From assembly GCA_016793445.1 (NCBI GenBank), contig JAEUME010000005.1, forward strand, positions 362,752 to 426,751: a DNA stretch of 64,000 nt. The letters run 5' to 3'. Positions within the stretch are counted from its first letter, which is position 1, and each line of letters opens with the position of its first letter. The stretch is from Hyphomicrobium sp. Lineage in GTDB: Bacteria > Pseudomonadota > Alphaproteobacteria > Rhizobiales > Hyphomicrobiaceae. Shown piece by piece: positions 55,899 to 64,000 of this stretch. Made by a program: the position numbers and the translations under genes. Under the pieces are notes generated by a model that was not told where the DNA came from, made no database searches, and worked only from the letters and a program-made list of their open reading frames with translations.

Positions 55899-56261
55899 TC
55901 AGCGCGCAGGGGTCGGGCCAGCAAGCGCAATCTCCGGTAGGCCGCGTGATAGGATCAGGCCCGGCACCGACTTGGTAATGGCACGGGCTGTCGCGCAGGT
56001 CCGTTCGAGATCCCAGAGGCGCGCGGCAGCGTCGAGGTTGCTTGCAACCATCAACAAGTCTTCTGCGTGCACGCGGACAGCCGAAGGCAGGGGGTCGAGG
56101 CTCTGCGCGCAGCGCGTCTTGGCCCAGGCAAGGACCGCAGCAGGGTGATCGGCAGCCACGAAGCGGGCCGCCGGATCAGACGGGGGCAGCATGGTTATTG
56201 TCGTACAGCCGAAAACGGCAAGCGCCAGAATTGCCAGATTGGCTCGGGGGTTTGGCGACAT
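55899..56261 (-). CDS. Putative small lipoprotein of unknown function
   Basis: The product is 120 residues from ATG 56261 (a GTG at 56282 is possible). A hydrophobic start with lipobox-like LAVFGC suggests lipidation at about residue 19. The rest is helical and Ala-rich with two further cysteines (KTRCAQSL, ERTCATAR). No family is recognised. It lies between the broken tetR and guaB on the opposite strand. Confidence 0.5.
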   Translation of the reverse strand: MSPNPRANLAILALAVFGCTTITMLPPSDPAARFVAADHPAAVLAWAKTRCAQSLDPLPSAVRVHAEDLLMVASNLDAAARLWDLERTCATARAITKSVPGLILSRGLPEIALAGPTPAR

Positions 56262-56550
56262 CGGGCGGTGCTCGAATCTCACGGGGCTCCTCGCCCCTCG
56301 CGAGAAGAGATCTCAGATCTTTTCAACAGGCGTGTGACAGTCTCCTGCGGCATCCGGGACATCGACGTCCATGGGTTTCCTATGCCCTCCCGTCCAGTTT
56401 CGCATTTGCCCGGCCGGCTGCCCTCGAAGCACTGCTTTTGCCGCGCCCGGGGTGGCTTCCCCTTGCTCTATGTTGGTGCTATAGGCCCAGCGACATTGTT
56501 CGCCCGTGGGGCGCAAGACTGTGTCGCCCCCAGAAAATCGGAGAAGAATC

Positions 56551-58035
56551 ATGGCTTCGAGCCCCTTCGTGCTCGATTCTGGGTTAGCCCTTACCTTTGA
56601 TGACGTCCTGCTGGTGCCAGGCCCCTCCGAGGTCATGCCCGGACAGGTGGAGGTCGCCACCAGGCTTACGAAGGCAATCCGCCTTAATATCCCCCTTCTA
56701 TCCTCTGCCATGGACACCGTGACGGAAGCGCGTCTCGCCATCGCCATGGCCCAGGAGGGCGGCATCGGCGTGATCCACCGGAACCTGTCCATCGATGATC
56801 AGGCCAAGCACGTCGCCCAGGTGAAGCGGTACGAAAGCGGCATCGTGCTTGATCCCGTCACGATCAATCCCTCGATGACACTGCGCGACGCGCTCGATCT
56901 GATGGCCAAGAAAGGCATCACCGGCGTGCCGGTGGTCGAGAAGGACCGCAAGCTCGCCGGGATTCTCACCAACCGCGACGTGCGTTTTGCCACCGACCTC
57001 GACCAGCCTGTCTCCGGGCTGATGACCAAGGGCAAGCTTGTGACGGTCAAGCGCTCGGTCAGCCAGGCGGAGGCCAAGAAGCTGCTGCATCAGAACCGCA
57101 TCGAGAAGCTCATCGTCGTCGATGACGATTACCGGTGCATTGGTCTTATTACTGTCAAGGACATCGAGAAGGCCGCAAAACACCCCAATGCGTGCAAGGA
57201 CGAGCAGGGCCGCTTGCGGGTTGCCGCGGCGACGACGGTCGGCGAGGACGGCTTTGAGCGCACCGAGAGCCTTATCGCCGCCGGATGCGATGTCATCGTG
57301 GTGGACACCGCGCACGGCCATTCCGCCCGCGTGATCGAGGCGGTGGCGCGTATCAAGAAGAAATCCAACAGCGTGCAGGTCATTGCTGGCAACGTCGCCA
57401 CGGCGGACGCGACCCAGGCCTTGATCGAGGCTGGTGCGGACGCCATCAAAGTTGGTATCGGTCCCGGCTCAATCTGCACGACGCGCATCGTGGCGGGCGT
57501 GGGCGTGCCTCAGCTCACGGCTGTGATGGAGTGTGCGAAGGAAGCCGCGCGCTCCGGTGTGCCCGTGATCGCGGACGGCGGAATTCGCTATTCGGGTGAC
57601 ATCTCCAAGGCCATCGCGGCGGGCGCCTCGTGCGTTATGGTCGGCTCGCTTCTGGCGGGCACCGATGAAGCGCCCGGTGAGACCTACCTCTACCAGGGCC
57701 GCACGTATAAGGCCTATCGCGGCATGGGATCGGTCGGCGCGATGGCGCGCGGATCGGCAGACCGCTATTTCCAGGCCGAAGTCCGCGATGCCCTGAAACT
57801 GGTTCCCGAAGGCATTGAAGGACAGGTGCCCTACAAGGGTCCCATGGAGGCGGTCGTGCATCAGCTCGTCGGCGGTCTGCGCGCCGGCATGGGGTACCTC
57901 GGCGCCAAGACCATCCCTGAGTTCCAGAAGCGCGCCAAGTTCGTGCGCATCTCCAACGCGGGCATCCGCGAAAGCCACGCGCATGGCGTGCTGATCACGC
58001 GCGAAAGCCCGAATTATCCCGGCACCGGCGGCTGA
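56551..58035 (+). CDS. guaB: Inosine-5'-monophosphate dehydrogenase
   Basis: The 494-residue enzyme converts IMP to XMP with NAD+, the first step of GMP synthesis. The N-terminal [15 protein letters not shown] and [20 protein letters not shown] are standard. Two CBS domains occupy about residues 95-210. The catalytic loop [18 protein letters not shown] holds the nucleophilic cysteine, and the flap GMGSVGAM is present. ATG 56551 with GGAGAAG upstream fits the family start. guaA, the next step in the pathway, lies 2.9 kb downstream on the same strand. Confidence 0.98.
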   Translation: MASSPFVLDSGLALTFDDVLLVPGPSEVMPGQVEVATRLTKAIRLNIPLLSSAMDTVTEARLAIAMAQEGGIGVIHRNLSIDDQAKHVAQVKRYESGIVLDPVTINPSMTLRDALDLMAKKGITGVPVVEKDRKLAGILTNRDVRFATDLDQPVSGLMTKGKLVTVKRSVSQAEAKKLLHQNRIEKLIVVDDDYRCIGLITVKDIEKAAKHPNACKDEQGRLRVAAATTVGEDGFERTESLIAAGCDVIVVDTAHGHSARVIEAVARIKKKSNSVQVIAGNVATADATQALIEAGADAIKVGIGPGSICTTRIVAGVGVPQLTAVMECAKEAARSGVPVIADGGIRYSGDISKAIAAGASCVMVGSLLAGTDEAPGETYLYQGRTYKAYRGMGSVGAMARGSADRYFQAEVRDALKLVPEGIEGQVPYKGPMEAVVHQLVGGLRAGMGYLGAKTIPEFQKRAKFVRISNAGIRESHAHGVLITRESPNYPGTGG

Positions 58036-58052
58036 CGGCTGGAGACCCATTC

Positions 58053-58475
58053 ATGGACGTCGCCATTCTTTATCCTGTCTTCGTGCAGGTCGCGTTGACC
58101 TTCGGCCTGCAGGTTTGGATGGGGTTGGAGCGCTACAAGGCCGTGCAGTCCGGCACCGTGAACCGTGGGTCGCATCCGGGTCAAAAGCCCGTTTGGTCGG
58201 AGCGTGCAGGCGTCGTCTCCAACGCGTTCCACAATCAGCTTGAAATTCCCGTGCTGTTCTATGCTGTCGTGGCGTTCTCGATGCTCGCCAGCGCCGTCGA
58301 TGTCCTGATGCTCGCGCTCGCCTGGGCGTTCGTGCTGTCGCGTCTGGTGCATACCTACATCCACACGACCTACAACTATGTTCCGCACCGGTTCCTGGTT
58401 TATCTGGCGGGGTCCATCCTGGTCATGGTCATGTGGGTGCGGCTGTTCCTGCATGTAGCCCTTTCCGGCGCGTGA
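58053..58475 (+). CDS. MAPEG-family membrane protein
   Basis: The 140-residue integral membrane protein has four hydrophobic helices and the MAPEG pattern, with the loop RAGVVSNAFHNQLEIPVLFY (N-x-x-E-x-P) after helix 1 and RLVHTYIHT after helix 3. Bacterial members are of uncertain function, though relatives use glutathione. It lies 17 bp after guaB and 3 bp before the rsmB-like gene, so it is probably co-transcribed. Confidence 0.85.
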   Translation: MDVAILYPVFVQVALTFGLQVWMGLERYKAVQSGTVNRGSHPGQKPVWSERAGVVSNAFHNQLEIPVLFYAVVAFSMLASAVDVLMLALAWAFVLSRLVHTYIHTTYNYVPHRFLVYLAGSILVMVMWVRLFLHVALSGA

Positions 58476-58478
58476 TCC

Positions 58479-59780
58479 ATGAAGCAGGGCGCCAGGATCG
58501 CAGCAGCGATTGAAATTCTCGACGTAATATTGAACCGCCATCAGCCGGTCGCAACCGCGCTGGCCGATTGGGGCAAGGCGCACCGGTTCGCTGGCTCGGG
58601 CGACCGCAACGCCATCGGCGGGCTGGTGTATGATGCCATGCGGCGCAAGAGCTCGATCGCCTGGGCGATGGAAAGCGATGCGCCGCGAGCGCTTGCGCTG
58701 GGCGCCGCGGCGGGCGCGCTCGCCATGACGCCCGAAGCGGTCGCGGCCGCGTGTGATGGCGAAAACCATTCTCCGGCGCCCTTGAGCGAAACCGAAGTGC
58801 GTGGGCTAACGCGCGGACTTGATGACGCCCCGGAGCATGTACGCGCCAATGTGCCGGAATGGCTTTGGCCAGGCTTCGTCAGAGCGTTCGCTGGCCGTGC
58901 GGGGGAAGAGGGCGAGGCGATGAGCCGGCGCGCGCCTGCCGACATTCGCGTCAACAGCCTGAAATCAACGCGAGAGAAGGTGTTGAAGGCGTTGGCAGGC
59001 TTTAACGCGGCGGAGACAGCATATTCGCCGCTGGGTGTACGCGTTGCTGCTCCAGTTGGCCCACAGCGCACGCCAAATCTGCAGGCCGAGGCCGCCTTCC
59101 AGGCGGGCTGGTGCGAAATTCAGGATGAAGGCAGCCAGATTGCCGCCGCGTTGGCGGAGGCAGGCGCGCGCAAGCAGGTGCTCGACTTGTGCGCGGGCGG
59201 CGGCGGCAAGACTCTCGCCCTGGCGGCGGCCATGCAGAACACCGGACAGATTTACGCCTACGATGAAGACCGCATGCGTCTGAAACCGATCTTCGATCGC
59301 GTCAAGCGTGCGGGCGTGCGCAACGTGCAGGTTCTGCGGGCGGGTGATAAAAGTGCCTTGAGCGCTTTGGGTCCGCGCTTCGATGTGGTTCTGGTCGATG
59401 CGCCGTGTACGGGGACGGGGACTTGGCGGCGCAGACCGGATGCGAAATGGAAGTTGAAGCCCAATAATCTCGCTGACCGTCAAAAACAGCAGCGTGATGT
59501 GCTGGGGCAGGCGGCCGCGCTCGTCAAACCCGGCGGACGTCTCGTCTACGTCACATGCTCATTGTTGGCTGAAGAAAACAGCGACCAGATCGCTGCGTTT
59601 CTCGCCCACCAGAAGGATTTCGCCAGCGTGCCGTATGCCGATGTGTGGCGCGCGTGCTTGCCGGGCGAGCCGCCCGCGTCTGCCGACGGATCGCTTGAGC
59701 ATCTCGTTCTCACTCCGGGGATGCATGGCACGGATGGATTCTTCATCGCGATTTTGACACGCGCGTTGCAGACAGACTGA
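58479..59780 (+). CDS. RsmB/NOP-family rRNA (cytosine-C5) methyltransferase
   Basis: The 433-residue product has a NusB-like/RsmB N-terminal part and a C-terminal SAM-dependent methyltransferase domain. Motif I is DLCAGGGGKTLALAAAM, and the acidic VLVDAPCTGTGTWRRRPD contains one of the two functional cysteines; the catalytic cysteine is in YVTCSLLAEEN. It should methylate C5 of a cytosine in 16S rRNA using SAM. The NusB-like part is shorter than in E. coli RsmB, as usual in Hyphomicrobiales. Confidence 0.92.
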   Translation: MKQGARIAAAIEILDVILNRHQPVATALADWGKAHRFAGSGDRNAIGGLVYDAMRRKSSIAWAMESDAPRALALGAAAGALAMTPEAVAAACDGENHSPAPLSETEVRGLTRGLDDAPEHVRANVPEWLWPGFVRAFAGRAGEEGEAMSRRAPADIRVNSLKSTREKVLKALAGFNAAETAYSPLGVRVAAPVGPQRTPNLQAEAAFQAGWCEIQDEGSQIAAALAEAGARKQVLDLCAGGGGKTLALAAAMQNTGQIYAYDEDRMRLKPIFDRVKRAGVRNVQVLRAGDKSALSALGPRFDVVLVDAPCTGTGTWRRRPDAKWKLKPNNLADRQKQQRDVLGQAAALVKPGGRLVYVTCSLLAEENSDQIAAFLAHQKDFASVPYADVWRACLPGEPPASADGSLEHLVLTPGMHGTDGFFIAILTRALQTD

Positions 59781-59807
59781 CCTCACGCGCTTGCATGTGA
59801 GAGGCCG

Positions 59808-60707
59808 ATGCCCGGGCCTGACAACGAAAATCTGATCGCGTCCCTGCGCGATGGGCGCACGGCCGGCTATGCCGTCTACGGCGATCCGGATGGCGCACCT
59901 CTGCTTGCTCTTCATGGCGCGCCCGCCTGCCGGTTGATGTTTTCAATCGCCGACAAGGCCGCACGGGCGCGAGGGCTTCGCATCGTGGCGCCCGATCGCC
60001 CGGGCTATGGATTGACCCCGCCTGATCGCGATGCGTCCCTAGCCGCGCGGGCGCAATGGCTTGCGCTGTTCGCCGATGCGGTGGGGCTTGAGCGCTTCCG
60101 GTTGCTTGGAGTTTCAGGCGGCGCGCCTTATGCGGTGGCCCTTGCGGGGCTGATCCCCGGTCGCGTGAGTAGCCTTGCGCTGGTGTCACCCATGGGCCCG
60201 GTCGCCGAATACCAATCGTCCGCAAGCGGTGTAGATCATCCGCTCGCGTTTTCTCACCGCCGGCTCTTCCTGCATACCAGCGGGCGTCTGTGGGTGACAG
60301 TACCGGCGGGCGGCTTGCTGGGTGTGCTCGTGCGCATCGCGCCCGAAGCCTTCTTAAGGCTTGGCACACGCTTTTTTGGCGGCGCGGATGCAGCACTTTT
60401 TTCTCGACCCGAGGTCAAAGCCTATTTCACGTCCATGCTGCGCGAGGCCTTTCGGCAAGGTGCATACGGTGGCACGTCGGATCTGGCGATCTACGGCCGC
60501 CCTTGGAATGTGGACTTCAAGCGCGTGAACATGCCGGTGATCGTGTGGCAGGGAACGGACGACAGGATCGTGCCACCCCAGGCAGCACGGTATCTGGCAG
60601 GGCTGCTTGCGCAGTGCTCCTACGTCCCGATCAAGGGTGCGGGCCATTTCTGGGTGTTGGGACATATCTGGGACGCCATAACCGCTATTCGTGAATTGCC
60701 GCATTAG
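59808..60707 (+). CDS. Alpha/beta hydrolase
   Basis: The 299-residue protein has the alpha/beta hydrolase fold: an oxyanion region [14 protein letters not shown], then RPGYGLTPP, and a nucleophile elbow [14 protein letters not shown] (G-x-S-x-G). The acid is in [12 protein letters not shown] and the histidine in [10 protein letters not shown]. The substrate is unknown. GAGAGG precedes the ATG. It sits between rsmB-like and guaA genes, in the same direction. Confidence 0.88.
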   Translation: MPGPDNENLIASLRDGRTAGYAVYGDPDGAPLLALHGAPACRLMFSIADKAARARGLRIVAPDRPGYGLTPPDRDASLAARAQWLALFADAVGLERFRLLGVSGGAPYAVALAGLIPGRVSSLALVSPMGPVAEYQSSASGVDHPLAFSHRRLFLHTSGRLWVTVPAGGLLGVLVRIAPEAFLRLGTRFFGGADAALFSRPEVKAYFTSMLREAFRQGAYGGTSDLAIYGRPWNVDFKRVNMPVIVWQGTDDRIVPPQAARYLAGLLAQCSYVPIKGAGHFWVLGHIWDAITAIRELPH

Positions 60708-60927
60708 CCTCATCAAGTGGGCCCGCTTCCACTGCGCCAGTTCCTGCCGGTTTAGGCCCGAGGCCGGTGGAACATCCGCTTTTCCCCGCTCTTTCCACGC
60801 ATTTGCCGCGGCAAAACAGGTTGTCCATTGGCACCACCTTGACCGTGCACCGGGAGGGTGGTCTATCGCCCCAAGTCGTAACTTCCTGACCTGTCCTCTT
60901 GCTATTTCAGGATCGAGCCCGCGCCCC

Positions 60928-62475
60928 ATGACAGATAGCGTCCTCATTGTCGACTTCGGCAGCCAAGTCACGCAGTTGATTGCACGACGCGTGCGCGAGG
61001 CCGGTGTCTACTGCGAGATTCATCCCTTCCAGAACGCTCAAAGCGCGTTCGAGAAACTGCAGCCGAAAGCGGTGATCCTGTCGGGAGGCCCCGCCTCGGT
61101 TACGGACGAGGCAAGCCCCAGGGCGCCCGCCGTTGTCTTCAGCGCTGGCATTCCCGTGCTTGGCATCTGCTATGGGCAGCAGACCATGGCGGCGCAGCTC
61201 TCCGGCCACGTCGAGAGCGGCCACCATCGCGAGTTCGGCCGCGCGCTTCTTGAGGTTACGCGCGACAGTCCGTTGTTTGAGGGCGTGTGGAGCAAGGGCG
61301 AGCGCCATCAGGTCTGGATGAGCCATGGCGATCGCGTCACGCAGTTGCCGGGCGGCTTTGAGGTCATCGCGACGAGCGAGAACGCGCCGTTCGCCGCCGT
61401 CGCCGACGAGAGGCGCCGCTTCTACGCCGTACAGTTTCACCCGGAGGTCGTGCACACGCCCGATGGCGCGCGGCTGCTGTCCAACTTCGTCCATCGCATC
61501 GCGGGCCTCAAGTCCGACTGGACGATGGCGGCCTACCGCAAGGAGATGACCGCGCGCATCCGTGCACAGGTGGGCAAGGGACGTGTCATCTGCGGCCTGT
61601 CAGGTGGTGTCGACAGTGCGGTGGCGGCCGTGCTCATCCACGAAGCGATCGGCGATCAGTTGACATGCGTGTTCGTCGATCACGGCCTGATGCGTCAGAG
61701 CGAGGCGCAGGAAGTTGTCGGCTTGTTTCGCGATCACTACAACATCCCTCTCGTGCATGTGGACGCCTCTGAGCAGTTTCTGACCGCGCTCGCCGGCGTG
61801 TCCGATCCCGAGACCAAGCGCAAGATCATCGGCAAGCACTTCATCGAAGTGTTCGAGGCCCAAGCCAAGACGATCGGCGGTGCGGAGTTTCTCGCGCAGG
61901 GCACGCTTTATCCCGATGTGATCGAGAGCGTTTCGTTTACGGGCGGGCCGTCCGTCACGATCAAGTCCCACCACAACGTCGGCGGATTGCCGGAGCGGAT
62001 GAACATGAAGCTCGTCGAACCGCTGCGTGAGCTCTTCAAGGATGAGGTGCGCGCGCTGGGACGCGAACTCGGATTGCCGGAGGCCTTCGTCGGGCGCCAT
62101 CCTTTTCCCGGTCCCGGCCTTGCCATCCGTATCCCCGGTGAGATCACCCATGAGAAGCTCGAGATCTTGCGCAAGGCGGATGCGATCTATCTCGACGAGA
62201 TCCGCCGCGCGGGGCTTTACGATGCCATCTGGCAGGCATTTGCCGTTCTCCTGCCGGTGCGCACCGTTGGTGTGATGGGTGATGGACGCACGTACGACCA
62301 CGTCCTGGCGCTGCGCGCGGTGACGTCGGTCGACGGCATGACGGCGGATTTCTTTCCCTTCGATATGGGCTTCCTCGGGCGCGCGGCGACGCGGATCATC
62401 AACGAGGTGCGCGGCATCAATCGCGTCGTCTATGACGTGACATCTAAGCCGCCGGGCACCATCGAGTGGGAGTAA
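60928..62475 (+). CDS. guaA: GMP synthase (glutamine-hydrolysing)
   Basis: The 515-residue enzyme converts XMP to GMP. A class I glutamine amidotransferase domain (about 1-195) has GICYGQQTM with the catalytic Cys and [11 protein letters not shown] with the His. An ATP pyrophosphatase domain begins with the P-loop [10 protein letters not shown], and the dimerisation domain ends KPPGTIEWE, the invariant GuaA C-terminus. ATG 60928 starts the [18 protein letters not shown]-terminus. The last codons are the known integration target of guaA-specific genomic islands, and an integrase follows within 136 bp. Confidence 0.98.
   Translation: MTDSVLIVDFGSQVTQLIARRVREAGVYCEIHPFQNAQSAFEKLQPKAVILSGGPASVTDEASPRAPAVVFSAGIPVLGICYGQQTMAAQLSGHVESGHHREFGRALLEVTRDSPLFEGVWSKGERHQVWMSHGDRVTQLPGGFEVIATSENAPFAAVADERRRFYAVQFHPEVVHTPDGARLLSNFVHRIAGLKSDWTMAAYRKEMTARIRAQVGKGRVICGLSGGVDSAVAAVLIHEAIGDQLTCVFVDHGLMRQSEAQEVVGLFRDHYNIPLVHVDASEQFLTALAGVSDPETKRKIIGKHFIEVFEAQAKTIGGAEFLAQGTLYPDVIESVSFTGGPSVTIKSHHNVGGLPERMNMKLVEPLRELFKDEVRALGRELGLPEAFVGRHPFPGPGLAIRIPGEITHEKLEILRKADAIYLDEIRRAGLYDAIWQAFAVLLPVRTVGVMGDGRTYDHVLALRAVTSVDGMTADFFPFDMGFLGRAATRIINEVRGINRVVYDVTSKPPGTIEWE
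62458..62475 (+). other. Probable island attachment site (attL) at the guaA 3' end
   Basis: The last 18 bp of guaA (ACCATCGAGTGGGAGTAA) border an abrupt fall in GC content and an outward-lying integrase gene. Islands with guaA-targeting integrases use this conserved 3' end. The matching attR is outside the window, so the exact core cannot be confirmed here. Confidence 0.5.
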
Positions 62476-62610
62476 AAAATATACGTCAACACTTTGATAT
62501 TGAACAGTATTTTATTTTCAAATTTGATGCAAACTTTCCCCTTCTGGATTGATTTCTAACGGTTTTTCCTACAGACTGACGAACGTTCTTACAGATATTC
62601 GGGCATTACT

Positions 62611-63894
62611 GTGGGTCATAAATCTCAGGCGAGAACATCGCGTGTAACCAACACGCATGAGATACTGGGTGGCAAGGCACTAATTTTGCGAACTGGGGCG
62701 TCCGGAGACGTTTGGCAGTTCCGTATGTGGGTGCCTGAAGAGAAGAAATACGTTCGAAAAACCCTCAAAACCCGAGACCTCGAAACTGCGATTCAACGGG
62801 CAGAAACGCTCTATCTGCAACTGTACAGCGATATCGCATCGGGGAAGAAACTCTTTGGCATCCGTCTGGGGGAACTGATCGAACAGTACCTCAAGTGGCG
62901 GCAAGAGGACGTGAAAGGTGGCAGCATCACCGCGGGTCGCCTAGTCACAATCACGTCGCAACTAAAGCACCTGCGACAGTACAAGGGCGATGAAACACGA
63001 CTCTGCGAGTTAGATCGCCAGTCGCTTTACGACTATGCGCAGTGGCGAAGAACTCACAACATTGGTGTCCAAGATGTGACGTTGAGGAACGAAGAAGTCA
63101 CCATCAATCACATGATGAAGTACGCTTATCGTCAAGGGTACGCCCACTTTGATCGCTTCGAATTCCCCACGATAAAAATACGAGAGGTGGTTCGCCGGGA
63201 CACTTTTACACTTGAGGAATATGACGAACTGATCAAATTCCTGCGTTGTTGGACTTCGGCGAAAGAAGCGCCGACCGAGGACGTTCGCAACGTCCGCCTC
63301 ATGATAAAGGACTGCATTCTTGTTGCTAGTAACACGATGCTTCGCGTCGGGGAACTTTGGCAACTTCGATGGTCAGATATTTCAAGGTACGAGAACGTTC
63401 GAGATGAAACCGGCAGACCTGTAGTTCTAGTCACCCTGAAAGTTCGATCTGAAACGGCAAAAAACAGGAAGTCCCGTCTCATTACATGCAGAGGCGGTGA
63501 ATATTTCAAGAGACTCCAGGACCGCACTGAAGCGCAGCGCAAGCGGTCAAGACGCGTCGTCGAGCGTAACGATTATGTGTTCTGCGGAGATCGCGGTAGC
63601 GATCGAATTTCAAGGAAGAAATTTTATGATGCGTGGTCGGAATTAATGACCGGCATCGGTCTTGATTACAAGAAGCGCAATCTCACGTGGTATTCACTCC
63701 GTCACTTCGGGATCACGTGTCGCTTGAAAGCAGGTGCATCGGTATTCGATGTCGCCAAAATCGTTGGAACAAGTGTTTACTTCATTGAACAGCATTACGG
63801 ACACTTTGATCAATCGATGGCGAGGACCGTCGCCCTGAAGAATTTTGTCGTTTCAAAAGAGGGAATAGCAACAGAGGAGGGTATGGGTGACTAG
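62611..63894 (+). CDS. Tyrosine site-specific integrase of a guaA-inserted island
   Basis: The 427-residue integrase has an N-terminal arm/core-binding region (about 1-190) and a catalytic domain with Arg245 (NTMLRVGELWQLRW), the box TWYSLRHFGITC with Arg364 and His365, and nucleophile Tyr396 in FIEQHYGHFD. The usual HxxR histidine is Tyr361, as in other members of this subfamily. Start is GTG 62611; no in-frame ATG fits the N-terminus. Base composition is clearly AT-richer than the chromosome. The 135 bp before it are very AT-rich and hold no gene. It overlaps the next gene by eight bases. Confidence 0.9.
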   Translation: MGHKSQARTSRVTNTHEILGGKALILRTGASGDVWQFRMWVPEEKKYVRKTLKTRDLETAIQRAETLYLQLYSDIASGKKLFGIRLGELIEQYLKWRQEDVKGGSITAGRLVTITSQLKHLRQYKGDETRLCELDRQSLYDYAQWRRTHNIGVQDVTLRNEEVTINHMMKYAYRQGYAHFDRFEFPTIKIREVVRRDTFTLEEYDELIKFLRCWTSAKEAPTEDVRNVRLMIKDCILVASNTMLRVGELWQLRWSDISRYENVRDETGRPVVLVTLKVRSETAKNRKSRLITCRGGEYFKRLQDRTEAQRKRSRRVVERNDYVFCGDRGSDRISRKKFYDAWSELMTGIGLDYKKRNLTWYSLRHFGITCRLKAGASVFDVAKIVGTSVYFIEQHYGHFDQSMARTVALKNFVVSKEGIATEEGMGD

Positions 63895-64000
63895 GAAGCG
63901 CCGAGTAGCGATTTACGCACGAGTCTCGACCAGCAACCAGACGGTCGAGAATCAGATTTATGAGTTGCGCGAGATTGCAAACCGACAGGGTTGGCAGATC
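63887..64000 (+). CDS. Serine recombinase (resolvase/invertase family), N-terminal part
   Basis: From GTG 63887 the frame reads RKRRVAIYARVSTSNQTVEN and continues open to the window end (38 codons). IYARVS with its serine is the catalytic start of the resolvase/invertase superfamily. The length class (small resolvase or large serine recombinase) cannot be decided. It overlaps the tyrosine integrase by eight bases, so the two are translationally coupled. Confidence 0.85.
   Translation, partial: MTRKRRVAIYARVSTSNQTVENQIYELREIANRQGWQI

Overview
The window is about 60% GC or higher and looks like a chromosomal segment of an alphaproteobacterium, most likely a Hyphomicrobium-like member of the Hyphomicrobiales. 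The grounds are a class I PHA synthase, a PQQ dehydrogenase with its own cytochrome c, an oxalate/formate-type transporter, a guaB-MAPEG-rsmB-guaA cluster and several efflux pumps. The taxonomic placement is inference from gene content and codon style.

1-4.6 kb: end of a sterol desaturase-like gene, the murein endopeptidase mepA, msrA, two unknown membrane proteins and tRNA-Ser(GGA). 4.6-11.5 kb: an accessory block bounded by tRNA-Ser and a decayed copy of the tRNA 3' end. It holds a recombinase remnant, a histidine kinase, an OFA-family MFS transporter and an NtrC-type regulator. The transporter has a near-consensus sigma-54 promoter with two GGACA-N3-TGTCC dyads upstream. A broken YtcJ-type amidohydrolase follows.

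11.5-14.1 kb: a scarred toxin/immunity-type locus. A HlyC-like acyltransferase is broken, its 3' end occurs twice, an Imm11-like gene is present whole and as a 3' fragment, and repeats show that a roughly 0.8 kb unit was tandemly duplicated. 14.1-21.4 kb: a PQQ dehydrogenase behind a second candidate sigma-54 promoter, a cytochrome c with a CX3CH haem motif, and an RND efflux pair.

22-38.5 kb: a giant (about 3,680-residue) RTX adhesin followed by its complete type I secretion system (TolC-like, LapB-like ABC, HlyD-like). 38.5-44.3 kb: a TetR regulator with twin palindromic operators, a divergent RND pump and a PII-like protein lacking the uridylylation tyrosine. 44.5-49.2 kb: phaC, an L,D-transpeptidase and an amino-acid binding protein. 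49.3-55.9 kb: a CusBA-type metal efflux operon with two small periplasmic proteins, then a frameshifted TetR gene.

56.5-62.5 kb: housekeeping guaB, MAPEG, rsmB-like, alpha/beta hydrolase and guaA. 62.5-64 kb: AT-richer foreign DNA begins directly at the guaA stop codon, with a tyrosine integrase overlapping the start of a serine recombinase; this is the left end of a genomic island integrated at guaA that continues beyond the window.
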